Source of the DNA: Gnetum montanum
Taxonomy: Eukaryota; Streptophyta; Gnetopsida; Gnetales; Gnetaceae
Direction: 5' to 3'
NCBI GenBank assembly: GCA_015680685.1
Contig: MNCI01020267.1
Location: 228,310-292,309 of the forward strand
Length of the DNA stretch: 64,000 nt
Each line of letters opens with the position of its first letter. The stretch's first letter is position 1. This document shows positions 1 through 12,436 of the stretch, piece after piece. The notes below the pieces were generated by a model that was not told the origin of the DNA, ran no database searches, and saw nothing but the letters and a program-made list of their open reading frames with translations. The position numbers and the translations under genes were made by a program.

Positions 1-2930
1 GTTCTATTGAATAATTGCATGAGCCTTGTTTACCAACCATTCTTGCAATGACTCGACTTCATTTCATTTTAGCTATATTTTCTCCTCAACATAGCCTAAA
101 ATTGTTACATCAAAAATTGACTTACAGATAGAATTTGCAACACCAACATAGGTATCCCATTGGCCTCTTACACCGTAGATGATAAAAAGCTATAAAATGC
201 TATAAATAAATAAAAAACCAAAAATATTGACTATGCTTAGAAAAAATATACTTAATACAATTAGGAAAAACTTTAAATTTAGGATGAGCTACTCCAAGTG
301 TTCCTAAGTCTACATGGGCCCACCATTTATGTGCATGATTGATGGATAAATTTGTTTCATATACATGAGAATATCACAAGTGGTATCTACTAAACTCAGA
401 TTCTAGCTGATTGCACACTTGCACCCTCACAACCTTACCTTGAATTCTTCCAAGGTTGTACAAGCCACATATAAGGTTTGGCCATATCTTACTAATCCCC
501 CAAGGAATACCATATACCTGTGTAAATGAAACATCAAAATAGTTATAGCCAAACAACTATAAAATCAAAAATAAATTAAAATAACAATGTAGAATTAGAC
601 TTATGATTCTTTAGATAGATGGTTCTTGGAGGATTTTAAAAGATTGCATTTATCCTATGGCCTATTATCAAGGTGCTATCAAAATTGTATTATGAATACA
701 TAGGCATTTCCCAAATTTGGGATAACCATCTAACTCCCACTAAAAATGAGCTCCTGCAATGCTCTATATCCCTCTAAGTATCAAGATTATCCACTATAGA
801 TTGTAAGATGTGGGTTGAAGATCCTACCAAGAGCATCTTTATGATAATATAGGAAATATCTACTACCAAGTGTGACCACATAATCACATTGTATTTGTAA
901 AGTATGCTAAGAATTCTCTTACACCAAGTCTAGCCCATATGTAAGTATGTTTATCAATGCACATATCTAGGTTTGGACTCTTTTGTGTGGTTTTTCGGGT
1001 GTAACATAGGATGCCCACCAACTCTACTATGATTGAGATGGGCTTTAGAAATTCCCTATGCATTTCCAAGCCATACAATCATAGCCATAAGAAACCATAG
1101 GAGCCTTAAAACAAAATTAAAGAAAAAATGACCTCTACAATGATAACATTAGTACTTAAAATACAAAAAATAATTAACCTCGTTACTCCAACTCCAGCAT
1201 GAGCCAAATTTTATCATTTTTACATCATAATAAATATTTAACATAAAAATAAGATAGTTTAACATTTCAACCACTAGTTTACATGTAAGACACTAAAGTA
1301 GGCATTACCATAAACATTGGATATGAAATCAAGTTTCAATAAAACTAGAAGGCCAACGTTGATAGCATTGGAATTTGAAGAGTATTAATCTTCAAGAAAA
1401 AGTGGTAAAATTACCCAAGTAAAGCCCATATTCTTGGAATTGTAAGAATGGAAGGAAAGTGGTGGTGATTTTTCCTAGACTTTAAAGCCTACACACTACC
1501 ATTTACCCCTATAAAAAACCTCAAACCTTCATATATGCTATCCTAGTAACCCAAAAAAGTTTCATACATAGGCCATAACATTGAAAAAAAAATTTCTATA
1601 GCGAAAATTCAATTCTAAGATGCCCTACATTGTTAGTATTGGCTAGAGAAGCTCAAAACTCAGCATTAAAACTACAATTAATCAACACAACTCCCATGGC
1701 TAAAAAAAACTCTAGAAATTCTTTAAAATTAATTTTAAATTTAAATGATGATAATAGGATTAGAGAAACATAAATCAATCTCCAACACTACACCAACAAG
1801 TTTGAAAAAATAAAATTTCAACCTAGAATTACATGGAATCTTCACCAAGAAAACCCAGTTTACAATGAAATGACTATAGTAAAACCTTTGGGAAAAATTC
1901 ATAAAGCAATATAAAAATTTCAAACCTCCTCTAGGACCCATCTACATCACATTAGCAATTCCCAAGGATCCTAGCCACTATACCTAGGTGATCAAGAAAT
2001 TACAAACACTGCCAATCTTTCAATAGAAAAACTACAAAATAAGCTAAAAACACTATGCACTTGGTTGGAAGAAAACCCATTAAAAGATTCAAAAAAATTT
2101 CTAAAATCTTGAATTCACTTCCAGTACAACCAAAATACCTTGTAAGTTCTATGGAGCTTGAAACCAAAATTTACATTCAATGAGGGCTAGAAAAAATGTA
2201 AAGTTTAGTCAAATTTAATGAAAACTAGGATAAAAATGCTATAAAAAGGCTTTGGAAAAAACAAAAATATTAGCTAAAATACACCCTAAAATCCAAATTT
2301 CATTTCAGTCATAATCATATAGCCTAAACCTTGCATTTGGTTTATATGGAATAAAAAATTTCAACCAAACCAAGCCTAGAGATAGAAAAACATTTCTACA
2401 ATTTGAACAAAAATTTGAAAAAATGATAGAAGATGGGTACCAGTTAGTTCCTACTAAATATCCTTCATTTTCAAGAGGATATAGGAGCCTAAATATGATT
2501 TTTGTAGCATTTTCATGTCATCCAATATTAGATTCTAGCTTATCAATCCCATCCTCCTCACCATAATTATTGAAACTTGAGTAATTCTATCTTGGTGTGT
2601 TGCCAATAGAAGCCCAAATTCCCACCTTTGCTATAACCACATTGTGCTTAGGATTGGGTAGATACAAGAGTTAAGATTAAGTATTGGGTGTTTTACTTTT
2701 GACCATTAAATGTAGCTCTCATGTGCTACCCTTATAAAATCAACCTAGAAATAAGTTTATATGTTGGGTTCTGATCTTAAAAATCCTCTCCCAATACTTA
2801 TGCACTTCCAATGATGCCTTTATACACTAGTAAACATATTTATCACATTGTAGACTAAGAATAGATCAAAAATAGATATTTCATGTTGATTTTTACATAA
2901 GATTTCACTTCTTAAGGTAGTTTGAACATG
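1..2930. other. AT-rich unassigned sequence
   Basis: I see no supported gene here. The longest open frames are about 60 codons and overlap on opposite strands without domain motifs. The sequence is AT-rich and shows none of the motifs of the elements further right. It could be old intergenic DNA or an unrecognised LTR or 5' remnant. Element H appears to lose its 5' part (LTR, gag, protease) near the right edge of this stretch. Confidence 0.5.
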
Positions 2931-2939
2931 GGTTAACCT

Positions 2940-4331
2940 CATAGGACTTGAGCAAGAATACCAAACAATATCACACATTGAGACTTAGTTCCAAGATGTC
3001 CACATGCTATGGAATCCTACCTCACATGTTGTGGTAGCATGTGGATCAATGTATAAATCTTGCATAAGCCTTCTCCCTTGTCAAACTTGTTCATATGTTG
3101 CCTAGTGGAACACAAGAGACCTAGGAAAAATTGGGAAAATTCCAATGTGTAAAACTCATTAATAATTACCAAATATGGGAGCATAAATGTTCAAACACAA
3201 GGGTTTCACCTTCCACATGTTGTAGCAACATGTGGGGTAGCTTCTAAAGCCTACAAGAATATCAATCCCATTAGTAAAATTCATTCCTTGATCCAAATTA
3301 CCAAACGAACTACAAAACTACTTTCAAAACTCAAGAACTACCTTAGAAGACTGAATAGACTAAAAATGGAGTCAAAATCCATCAAAACTAGCATGGGTGG
3401 GTCTCACACTATAGCACCTATCCCACACACTATGGCAATGTGTGAGATAATGTGTGAGCCTCCCATTGGTAAATAGTAAGCCCAAATTTGCTTATAAGAT
3501 GTTTGATAGACTCCACAATATTTGTAAGGGTAAATTTAGCAATAATATGACCTCCACAAGCTACTGGAGTTGGATCTTGTTCTCACAGACTAGGAGCACA
3601 TGTTCCACACACTATGGCAAAGTGTGGGGGTAGTGTGTGAGGCCATAGAAATTCATAAACTTGTTCAACACACATAAAATCTTACTTAAGATGGTCAAGA
3701 ATACTACGGATCATTCCATACAACTTGGGCGCTACCATGAAATTTTGAAACACTAAAAAACTAGTCGAAACCCCCCTATAAACTACCAAATTTCATTCCA
3801 CATGTCATGAAAACATTTGTAGTAGTGTGTGAGGTTTATGAAAAGATCCACCATGCCTGGAATTACCCATAAGTTTTCTAGCAGGTCTCACAAGCCCTAG
3901 GATGAAAATTTGACTAAATGTTTGACCCTTACAAGCTATGAAAACTAGGCCTTGGACCCACACGTTATAAGGCTCAGTGTGGTGACAACATATGGGGTAG
4001 TGTGTGAGGCTCCAACAAACCAAAATCCTACGTAAATTTGCTTATACATAGCCCAAAATAGTAGAACAAGCCTTACACTAGCCCATGCAGCCTATATGTG
4101 GTCAAATCAAGTCAAACAAGCCCCAAACTTGATCAAAATTATTCACACACTAAAGACTAGAATTCCACATGTTGTGGTGGTAGTCCAAACTAATCACATG
4201 ATTTAGGAATAGTTTCTACATGTTAATAATTCAATAGTTTAGCTTTTAAAATTTTTTGACAATAAAAAGCCAATTCCCAAGTAATTCACAACCATTTTAC
4301 ATGAGTTTTTTTTTCTTATCTTAATTATTTT
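2940..4331 (+). mobile_element. Element H, piece 1: pro-RT spacer with CACATG palindromes
   Basis: This is the left part of a + strand Tat/Ogre-like element split by element A. It is filled with CACATG...CATGTGG inverted repeats, for example a perfect 10-bp stem CCACATGTTG with loop TAG at 3213-3235, and another hairpin at 3023-3043. The same motif fills the pro-RT spacer of the related element B at 43.9-45.9 kb. The sequence stops exactly at the ATTTT target duplication of element A and resumes at 24473. No gag, protease or 5' LTR of H was found to the left, so H looks 5'-truncated. The assignment rests on motif content and on the order of parts shared with B. Confidence 0.6.
4327..4331. repeat. 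Target-site duplication of element A, left (ATTTT)
   Basis: ATTTT directly precedes the first base of A's left LTR and recurs at 24473-24477 directly after its right LTR. Confidence 0.85.
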
Positions 4332-6624
4332 TGTGACGTCTGAAAACGTTGGTGGTTGGAACACCGAGAGGTTATCGAGTGTACAACCTAACCCTAGATT
4401 TGTGTGAGGGCTGTGTTGGAGAAAATGGAAACAAGGTGCCCTAAATAGTCTAGTCAATCAATTAGGGACTTACATGGTGTACAATAACCATATGAAAATA
4501 GTAATTTAAAAATGCAACACGCTAAGGTTAAATTGGAAGAAAACGTGGGATGCACAATAATGGAAACGCATCAAAGTCTGTAATCATGATAATAAGTATG
4601 AACAAGTACACAGAGATGTAGCATATATGTAATAGAATAAATGGAATGAGAGCTCAGGTGAGAGAATGCACCACCTTAAAATCAGTGGATATGATCTTTG
4701 TTTGGCTAATGAATGCATACAATTGGTATGCAGTACTGGACGGGCATAGGTGACAATGGAACAATATGGTCATAGCTCCCAGATTGCTACCAATGGGGTG
4801 CTAATAAGAACTAATGAGCCAACGCTTACTAGGTTGAGAGCCACTATGCTAGGTTGAGGAGAGATCTAGGAAGTGCTACTACTTGGATTTGCTGTTTATC
4901 AACCTTCTGTCACCAATCTCTTTGCCAAAGCTTGCTACCATAAGCCAACTACCAAAAAGCCAACCCTTTGAACATTATTTGTTGGGGTATTTATAGGGCC
5001 AAGAGTGGGAGAGAGATGTCATTTAGAAACCACATGTCTTGGGTCCCACATGGCATGAATCGTGGATGTGCTATGCTGATGTGTGGTGCTATGCTAAAGT
5101 GCTATGCTGAATGGGATGAGGCTAGAAGTGAAACCTTCTAAGTTGTGACCATACCATTTAGATTGCATATGCCAGAGTCTAGATGACTACCATGTTTTTA
5201 CATTAAAAATACTCACATCAAATGGAAAGTGGAGCCTGCACTCCAGGACTACGCCTTCCCTCCTCTTACAAGTAAGGTAAAGAATAGGGACAACTTTAGG
5301 AATCAACAGAGGGTACAAAACAAAGCAAACTATTGATCTTGTCTATCAAGGAGATGCTGGAGAAAAAATGACCATTTCCAATGAGTTATAGAGCTACTAG
5401 AGATGTCCTGAGGCTTCTTCGTAAGTGTTACGCTAGTTACGTTACTCAGCACAGTGGAGTAGCATGAATACCTACATGCTATGCTATGCTACACTGTGTT
5501 GTGTAGCGTAGCATAGTAGCTAGTTTTGATGCAAATCTCACTAAAATAAATGAAAATACCCCTCCAAGAACATGCAAGGAAAGCTACTTCAGCAACTAGC
5601 TGTTACACTCTTCATGTTAGAGGAGCTTGAGGCCTCCCAATTTCATTCCTAAGACACTTTTAACCTCGATGTCTTCGCTACATTGTGCAGCATAGCATAG
5701 CATAGCACCTGGTCTAACATGAGTTTGAGCTTAACCTACGATGCTTTGTGAAGAGACTTTGAGAAGACTCTAAAAGCGGACTGCAATGGGCATTCCTAGA
5801 GGTTGAAGCATGGCCAAGTGTAATTATTTTTCTAGAACAACTTGATGGAGGATCTTCTTGCATTGTCATCTTGCTACATTGTGCTATGTTATGCAATGTA
5901 GCATAGCACAGCACCTATTTTTGCCTAAATTTTGACTTATTTTGCAAGTATTCTATCATGGGATCTCAGTCATGTTTTGAGGTGGTAGTAGAATAAGAAT
6001 TTTTCATGGTTGAAGCATGGGAAATGTTTTTCTTCATGTCAAGAAATTTTGAGAAAGGATTGTCATGCCCTGCTACACTGTGCTACACTGTGCAGTGTAG
6101 CACCCAAAATGGGACAACGTTTATGACATTTTCCATGTTTTTTCTATGTTATGATGATCAAACTTCAAGGATGAAGTAGTGCAAATACCTTTGAGGATTA
6201 AATATCTACTAACTGCATATTCTACATCTGATCAGTCACCACATGGCCTACTATGTTGTGTAGCATAACGTAGTGTAGCATGTCCCACAATTAGAAAACT
6301 TGCCGAACTATTTAGTCCATCCTAAACACCTTCAACAGCTCCTAGCTTAGCACTTGGGTGGACCATCAGCCAGGGAATTTGTCAAGATGGACAAGCTAAA
6401 GAGAGTAGCAAGCTTGACAGCCTAGGAGATAGAAAATTTTCCAAACTGTACAATCCATCGTTAGTGCTACTTTTGTGCAAATTGGCCTCATGACTGGGTA
6501 CTGCGTTGATTATGCTATAGAGGGTGAGAGGCAGGCCCAAGGTGACACCGTGCTTACAGAGATCCTTACCCCAAATGTCAGGACCGTGCTAAATCATGAG
6601 AGTTCCAAAATTGATGGTGTTTCA
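4332..6624 (-). repeat. 3' LTR of element A (2293 bp)
   Basis: It matches 22125-24472 over its whole length and ends with TG...CA-type termini. In element orientation it starts TGAAACACC. The TATA box (CTATAAATA on the - strand) lies at about 4989-4996 and has a counterpart at 22781-22788 in the other LTR. The U3 part contains many GCTAC/GTAGC palindromes, for example a 14-bp stem with one mismatch at 5481-5514 and a perfect 11-bp stem GTGCTACACTG with a 2-nt loop at 6080-6103. Confidence 0.93.
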
Positions 6625-6641
6625 ATGGCCCCTCTTTTTTG
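6625..6641 (-). other. Polypurine tract of element A
   Basis: On the - strand the sequence AAAAAAGAGGGGCCAT directly precedes the TGAAACACC start of the 3' LTR. This is a textbook plus-strand primer site and fixes both the element orientation and the LTR boundary. Confidence 0.9.
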
Positions 6642-7920
6642 ACATCTAGAGGATCTTCTTGAGAGACGTCAACAAAGAAAATGAACCACCATGCCGAACA
6701 TGACACCCACACTATTCATCAATGCCAGCTTAGATAATGCTTTGCTATGCTTGGGAGTGCTAGGAAGGCTAAGTATGATAGAGAAAGGGAACAGGTTTGA
6801 GGAAATCAAGCTAAGGAAAAGGAGAGGTGCAGGATGCATTATCATGAGATCCATTTCCATAGTGTGATCCCTCATCAAAATGCTTATGGGAATTCGACAC
6901 ACATGAGTGGCTTCTCCATTTGGATTTTGACCTCTTATTAGAGTGCTTAGAGGTGGTCGATCCAAAGTTGAAATGATTGCAAAGAAATTGTGTTGTTTAT
7001 TGTGTTCATTCAAGGGGAACCTTGTCATCACTGTAGGACATGTGTTTCCTCTCTAGGATGAGTTGTGTTACATCTTTGTGGGCTTTGACTAATCTACAGA
7101 TGGTTCTCATAGGATGAGTTACATTCCATCCATCATGGGCTTGGTAGTTGAGCATGGAACAGTGTTTCATGTGCATTGGAAAATCTTTGGAGGAAGATGT
7201 CAAAAATTGTAAGTATAGGGAATGGAGATTGAGTTGGATGAAGGGAGAATAGGATATGCACTTTCAAGTAGCTAGGCTGATTGAAGCGGGTACTTCAAAA
7301 TAATGTAGTGTCTTGTTCTCATGGTCAAACATATTCCTGAATGATGCCATCTTGGCTTTTATCCTACAAACACAACAGAGAGAGAAAAAATAACCATCAA
7401 GGGAAATGAGGGCAAAGTTCTACTTTCTTGGGACACTGCCAAGCAAGTGCTATGTCTAACATGTGCATTGTTCAAAGTAGAAAGGCCAATGTAGACTTTG
7501 GCAACGGTAGGCTGAAAATGAGCACTAAAGACAAGAGCAAGAGTCATAAAATCCAGTTACAAGGTGATAAGCCTAATAGCTGAATGCTTTTTAAACTCTA
7601 GCGATGGCGAGGATTGGAGAATGCCAATGTTGTGGCTAGGCCACAATAGTGCTGAGACTCCAACATAAGATGCTAATGGAGAGAGCTATGACCAAGATGA
7701 TTGGCAGTGATGACAGTAGCTTTGGAAGGTCAGCAAGATGTCAAACAACATCTCCGAAAGATCATCAAGATGCCAGGGACGATGACGCTGCATGTGTCCT
7801 AGAGGGTTTTTCCTTGGCAGCATGAACTTCATTCTAGAACTACAACATTCCACCCCATCTTACCTAGGAAGCTTAAAGATTTGCACACTTGCTTATTTAC
7901 AAGGTCACATGTGTGAACTG
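6642..7920 (-). other. 3' untranslated region of element A
   Basis: This is about 1.3 kb between the PPT and the tandem repeats. Open frames on the - strand (for example 6669-7031, 120 codons) have no domain I recognise and I do not call them genes. The position equals the variable 3' UTR of Tat elements. Confidence 0.6.
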
Positions 7921-7922
7921 GG

Positions 7923-8281
7923 AGGTGCTACATTGTGAACCCAATTTTAGGTCCTGGTAGACTATCAAATGTGCTAGTTTAAAGTCCTAGTAGACTGTGG
8001 TCCTAATTTAAGGTCCAGGTAAACCAAGTTGCACTAGTTTAAGGTCCTAGCAGACCGTTGTGCTAGTTTAACATCATAATAGATGAAGGATATCCAGTTT
8101 AAGGTCATAGTGGACAATTCTATGGGTGCCAATTTTACGTCATGTCCCAAAGACATGCTATGCTAGTTTAACATCATAGCAGATGATATGTGTTAGTTTA
8201 TAGTCATAGTGGACAATTTGTGCTAGTTTATAATCATAGTGGACTATCTGTGCCAATTTATAGTCATAGTAGACTATAACG
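7923..8281. repeat. Tandem repeat, about 40-bp unit, core AGTTTAAGGTCATAGTGGAC
   Basis: About nine to ten diverged units, each containing an AGTTTAAGGTC-like half and a TAGTGGAC-like half, lie between the integrase C-terminus and the 3' UTR. The same core recurs at 11899-12095 and 17255-17457 in this element and at 46383-46665 in element B. Tandem arrays in the 3' UTR are known for Tat/Ogre elements and can seed satellites. Confidence 0.8.
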
Positions 8282-8316
8282 CTTACCTTGCTTCATGTTT
8301 GATGTAATCTTGTATG

Positions 8317-9590
8317 TTAGGCATAGTAGGGCTTCAGGTACAAATGATTGACAGGATTTGGAAACTTGTTGCCATCTGAGTTAGCTAGCTTGAATGCCCC
8401 ATTCTCGTATGCTTTTGTAACTACAAAGGGACCTTCCCAGTTGGCAAAAAATTTGCTCATGGGTTCACGAATGGGCTTGAGGACTAAATCCCCCTTTTTG
8501 ATCAATCATTAGTGCAAATTGCAGTGATGTTTCTGCTATTGCTTATCTTGGTACCACTCTATGTGATTAAGTGTTTAGGTGCACTCCTCCTCTACAAAGT
8601 CAAGATCAATGATCCTTGACTCGTTGTTTTAAGCCTCGTCCACGATGTTTGAAACGATCATTCAAAGCAATGGTACCTACAATTCAAGAGGTAACATTGC
8701 TTCAGATCCGTATACAAGACTATACGGGGTCTTACATGTAGTTGTTCTACATGTCGTGTAATAAGCTGAAAGCACATAGAGGATTTGCTCATGCCATCAC
8801 CTCTTGCTGCTGCTAAGCATCCTTTTCAAAAGGTTGATGATGACTTTATTAGTAGCCTCTGCTTGGCCATTTTCCTAGGGGTAATATGAAGATGAGAAAG
8901 AATGTTTGATACCAAGACTTTCACAAAAGGCTTTGGTTTCTGCTCTACTGAATTGTGGCTCGTTGTTAGTAACAATAGTCATGGGAAGGCCATACCGTGT
9001 AACTATATTATCTAGCATGAACTTGCAAACCTGTTGGGATGTGGTCTTTCTAAGAGAAATAGCCTGTACCCATTTTGTAAAGTATTCAGTTACGGTAATA
9101 ATGAAACTATGCCCTGCAAAAGACTTAGGTGTAATGGGTCCTATGATATCTAGTCCCCAACGTTGAAAGGGCCATGTGATTTGTGTGGTATGTAGTTCGG
9201 TAGGTGACACATGTATGAGGTTCCCATGACGTTGACATACATCACATGTTCTAACCTTACCAACGCAATTGCATTTCATGTGCAGCCAGTAGTATCCCAA
9301 ATTCCTAATCTTTGCTACCATAGCCCTAAGAGCTATGTGCCCTCCACATAGTCCCTTATGGACTTCATTGACAATTCTTTGTGCTTCATTCCCATGAATG
9401 AAAATGAGCAATATCCCATCATAAGAGCATTTGCATAGAGTGCTTTCTCCTACGAGGACATATTTCCATGCTTGCTTTCGTATTGCATCCTTTTGGGCAG
9501 GTGTTAGGCCATGTGGGGGTTCACCAACTTGAAGGTATGTTTTAATGTCATCATACCACTCTCGATTATGTACTGCACTTATAGATGCTA
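8317..9590 (-). pseudogene. Integrase of element A (broken)
   Basis: The integrase would insert the cDNA copy into the chromosome. Residues from about 9570 leftward show the N-terminal His-His-Cys-Cys zinc finger (a GGH motif followed by CDVCQRH) and then the rve core. The first catalytic Asp is present in a GLDIIGP motif. The second Asp is replaced by Asn (TNNEPQF), a change that would abolish activity. The frame breaks at a TAG near 8877-8885, after which the region of the catalytic Glu is still recognisable. The C-terminal segment 8317-8505 keeps the GDLVLK start, NWEGPF and the LKPYY end typical of Tat integrases, so no chromodomain is expected or seen. It lies directly downstream of the RNase H regions as part of pol. 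Confidence 0.88.
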
Positions 9591-9639
9591 TATTTTCCAT
9601 GTGAACGATGGGGTTGGTGCATTTCACTATCGTAGCAGG

Positions 9640-10070
9640 TAAGGTGGAAAACATGTGTGGTGACACACTCAAGGCTAATGTTGCTAATGCATTGGCTATA
9701 GTATTTTCATTGCAAGGCACATATTGGACATCTATGGTTGCGAAATGTTTTAGTAAGTATTTGGCTGAATCACAGTAAGGCTATAAATGGTGTGCCTTGC
9801 AAGTGAATACCTCGATAACTTGATTGATGACTAGTTGTGAATCTCCTCAAATTGCTAAACTATGGATCCCTAACTCTCAAGCTACTAGAATGCCCCTAAG
9901 GAGACCCTCATATTCTGCTACATTGTTCATGCAAAGAAACGTGAAATGATATGCAAAAGATTGGATCTCCCTAGAGGGAAATGTGAGAACAGTGGTAGCG
10001 CTACCACCTTATGTAGTTGAGGCACCATCAAAATGTAGGATGGCTTCGAAGTCTACGGGTACTAGGCTTA
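9640..10070 (-). pseudogene. Second (archaeal-type) RNase H domain of element A
   Basis: In the - frame, HFDGAS, then NNVAEYEGLL, then GDSQLV and a VQYVPC...NALA-type end appear in that order. This is the pattern of the additional RNase H found between the classical RT-RNase H and integrase in Tat/Ogre elements. It would remove the RNA strand during reverse transcription. Several stops interrupt it, including one after the first motif and one before GDS. The domain identity is inferred from these motifs by eye. Confidence 0.75.
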
Positions 10071-10223
10071 TGCTATTAACGTGCTCATCTAGAAACTCAG
10101 GTTCTATGATTGCCTGGTCATTGGTAGGTGAAGCTATAAGTTTTGTAGTTATTGCTTGACCCTTTATAGATGATTGTGCTACATAGTGTAGATCGAATTT
10201 AGCAGTTATGGCTTTTCATCGGG

Positions 10224-11802
10224 CTATCTTGCTACTTTCATATATATTGGTTGTAATAGCATGAAGTATGTTATTCTTGCAAATATGTTTACTTGGCTAC
10301 AAAATAGGTAATGCCTCCACTTTTTAAGCATGAACACTAAAGCAAGATAATTTTTCTCTACTTCTTTGTATTTTTCTTCATAGGCTACCAATGAATGACT
10401 TAAGTAGTAGATAGGGATTTCAAAACCATCATTCATCTTTTGGCATAGCAGAGTGTTAATAGACATGTCTGAAGTGGCCAAATAAATGTAGAAAGGTTTA
10501 TCTATCTGTGGAGGGTAGACATTGGGAAGATGGACAAGCTCTTTCTTTAAGCTATTAAAAGCTTCTTGACATTGATTTTTCCATTCAAAGTTAACTCCCT
10601 TTTTTAGCAAGTGTTGCATTGGATGCAAATTATCAGTTAACCTTGCGATAAATCTTCTTATGAATTGTACCCTACCCTGCAACCCACGTAACTCCTTAAG
10701 GTTTGTAGGTGATGCTAGGTTAACAATGGCTTTAACTCTATCAGGGTCTACACGTATCCCCGTTTCTGACACCACAAAACCTAACATGCATCTGGTTTTG
10801 ACTCCAAAAACACATTTTCTAGTGTTGAGGCAAAGTTCATGATTGTGAAAACATTGAAGGACCAAGTTTAGGTTGTTTACATGATTAGTAGCTTTCTCAG
10901 ATTTAACAGCTATATTTTCCACATAATCATTTAGCTCTTCTAAAGATAATCGCTAAAGATGTAGGCCATTACCAACTCGTATGTCACTCCTGCATTCTTT
11001 AGCTCAAAGGGCATCATCATGTAGCAGAAGCTTTCCCAGGGGGTCATGAAGGTAGTTGCTAGCTAATGTTCTAGATTTATGTAAATTTGGTTATAACCTA
11101 AGAACCCATACATAAAGGATAGTAAGGCATGACCGACCATAGTATCGATAAGTTGGTCGATGCTAGGCAATGAGAAATCATCCTTAATCATTGCCTTATT
11201 CAAATACTGGAAGTCTATACAAATTTGTATACCCCCATTTTTCTTTGAAATGACTATGATGTTTGATACCCATTCCGAATAATCAACTACCCAAATGAAC
11301 CCAGCCTGGTAAAGTTTAGTGATTTCGCTACATACATCTAATGCAATCTCTAGTTTGATCTTGCGAGCTTTTTGTTTGACCACCTGGACATGTGAATCTA
11401 GTATGATGTTGTGCTATGTGATGCATGGGTCTAAGCCTAACATATCTTTGTATGACCATGCGAACACTTTGGAACTATCATTGAGGACTCTAGAGATGCT
11501 TTGTTTAACCTGTGACTCTAGTAACGAGCTCACTTTTACTTTTTTTGCCTCCCCTTTGGATGTAGTCATGGGGATTTTGATAAGAGGGTCCTTAGTTACA
11601 TCATCAGCCTCTAAATCTAGAGTTTGGACCAGATGTTCGGGCCAGTCTATGGATGTTTCTAAGGATGCTATGTTAGTATCATAAGAGGAAGCTTCCAAGT
11701 CTACCAACTCTATGTTCAAGTGCCTCATGAGTTTGCCATGGGGCCCTATCAGAATTAAGGATGAACAGAGATCATCATAAATAGCCATTTTTCCAATCAA
11801 AC
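10224..11802 (-). pseudogene. Reverse transcriptase and RNase H of element A (broken)
   Basis: The polymerase region copies element RNA to DNA. It begins after a splice-acceptor-like AG at 11803-11804. Near 11383-11063 the fingers and palm motifs are clear (VSNIIVISKKNGG, IDFQYLNKA). The catalytic YxDD box is degenerate: at 10914-10925 it reads YVEN, which predicts a dead enzyme. The segment 10922-10224 then shows LGFVVS, thumb motifs and a classical RNase H-like part (FYIYLATSD, YYLSHSL, KNYLALVF). The breaks are a frameshift and stops around 10.92-11.06 kb and a stop at the end of the segment 10224-10922. Order and motifs fit the Tat lineage. Confidence 0.9.
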
Positions 11803-11804
11803 CT
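11803..11804 (-). promoter_or_regulatory. Candidate 3' splice site before pol of element A
   Basis: On the - strand a T-rich stretch followed by GGCAG precedes the pol open frame. Ogre elements are known to remove an intron between protease and RT. The matching donor near 17.5 kb could not be identified, so this is a motif-based call supported by a similar acceptor in element H at 25209-25210. Confidence 0.45.
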
Positions 11805-11898
11805 GCCATAATAAGCAAACAAAAAAAGTGAAGTGATACCTGCTTAAGATAGAAACATGTAATGAATATATTTAAAGCAATGATGCAATGTTAAAGAG

Positions 11899-12095
11899 TT
11901 GCCAGTTTAAGGTCTTAGCGGACTACGATCATGCAAAATTACATGCTAAAAACTACCAGTTTAAGGTCATAGTGGACCATAACCATGCAACGTTGTAAGT
12001 CAAAATTTCCAGTTTAAGGTCATAGCAGACCATTATTGTGCAAAATCATAAGTCAAAGTCACCATTGTAAGGTCATAGCAGACCGTACCCATGCA
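11899..12095. repeat. Tandem repeat, about 58-bp unit, same core as 7923-8281
   Basis: Four units each start near CCAGTTTAAGGTCATAG and include an ATGCAA spacer. They lie between the pol acceptor and the promoter of the antisense gene, so the antisense gene is bracketed by related repeat tracts here and at 17255-17457. Confidence 0.8.
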
Positions 12096-12296
12096 ACATT
12101 ATGAAAATGAGGTGGAAATTTTGGTGCATTAATGTGCTACACTGTAGCTGTGTGCTATGCTATAGTAGACATGGGGTGTCCCATGCTACGCTGTAGTGGA
12201 CAAGGGTGTTCCACATTACACATGGGATGCAAGACATCCCACGTAACGTGCAGGACATGGAATGCCCCATAAAGTAACAAGTGTTGTAACCTTGTA

Positions 12297-12307
12297 GGGT
12301 ATAAATA
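12297..12307 (+). promoter_or_regulatory. TATA box of the antisense gene in element A
   Basis: GGTATAAATAGGGG lies on the + strand about 135 bp before the first ATG of the antisense gene and is followed by a pyrimidine-rich TCTTATCACTTTCAC stretch suitable for initiation. The spacing and sequence fit a plant core promoter. The upstream 170 bp is rich in GCTAC palindromes. Confidence 0.6.
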
Positions 12308-12436
12308 GGGGATTACCCATGGTAATCTTATCACTTTCACTATCAGAGCTAACACCCAGGGCATAGTGTGGTTTGGATAGAGGGATAGCATAGTAGTTGC
12401 AGTGTAGTAGTCGATACACCTGAGTCTGTCAGCAAG

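Noticed and set aside
2940-4250. Regularly spaced palindromes resembling a CRISPR array
   Set aside because: Units are diverged, spacing is irregular (about 80-200 bp), no cas genes are present, and the surrounding DNA is a plant retroelement.
6669-7031. 120-codon - strand frame in the 3' UTR of element A as an accessory gene
   Set aside because: No domain, no conserved neighbour frame and no start context; kept only as part of the 3' UTR description.
8906-9166. + strand frame of 86 codons
   Set aside because: It is the antisense shadow of the integrase core of element A.
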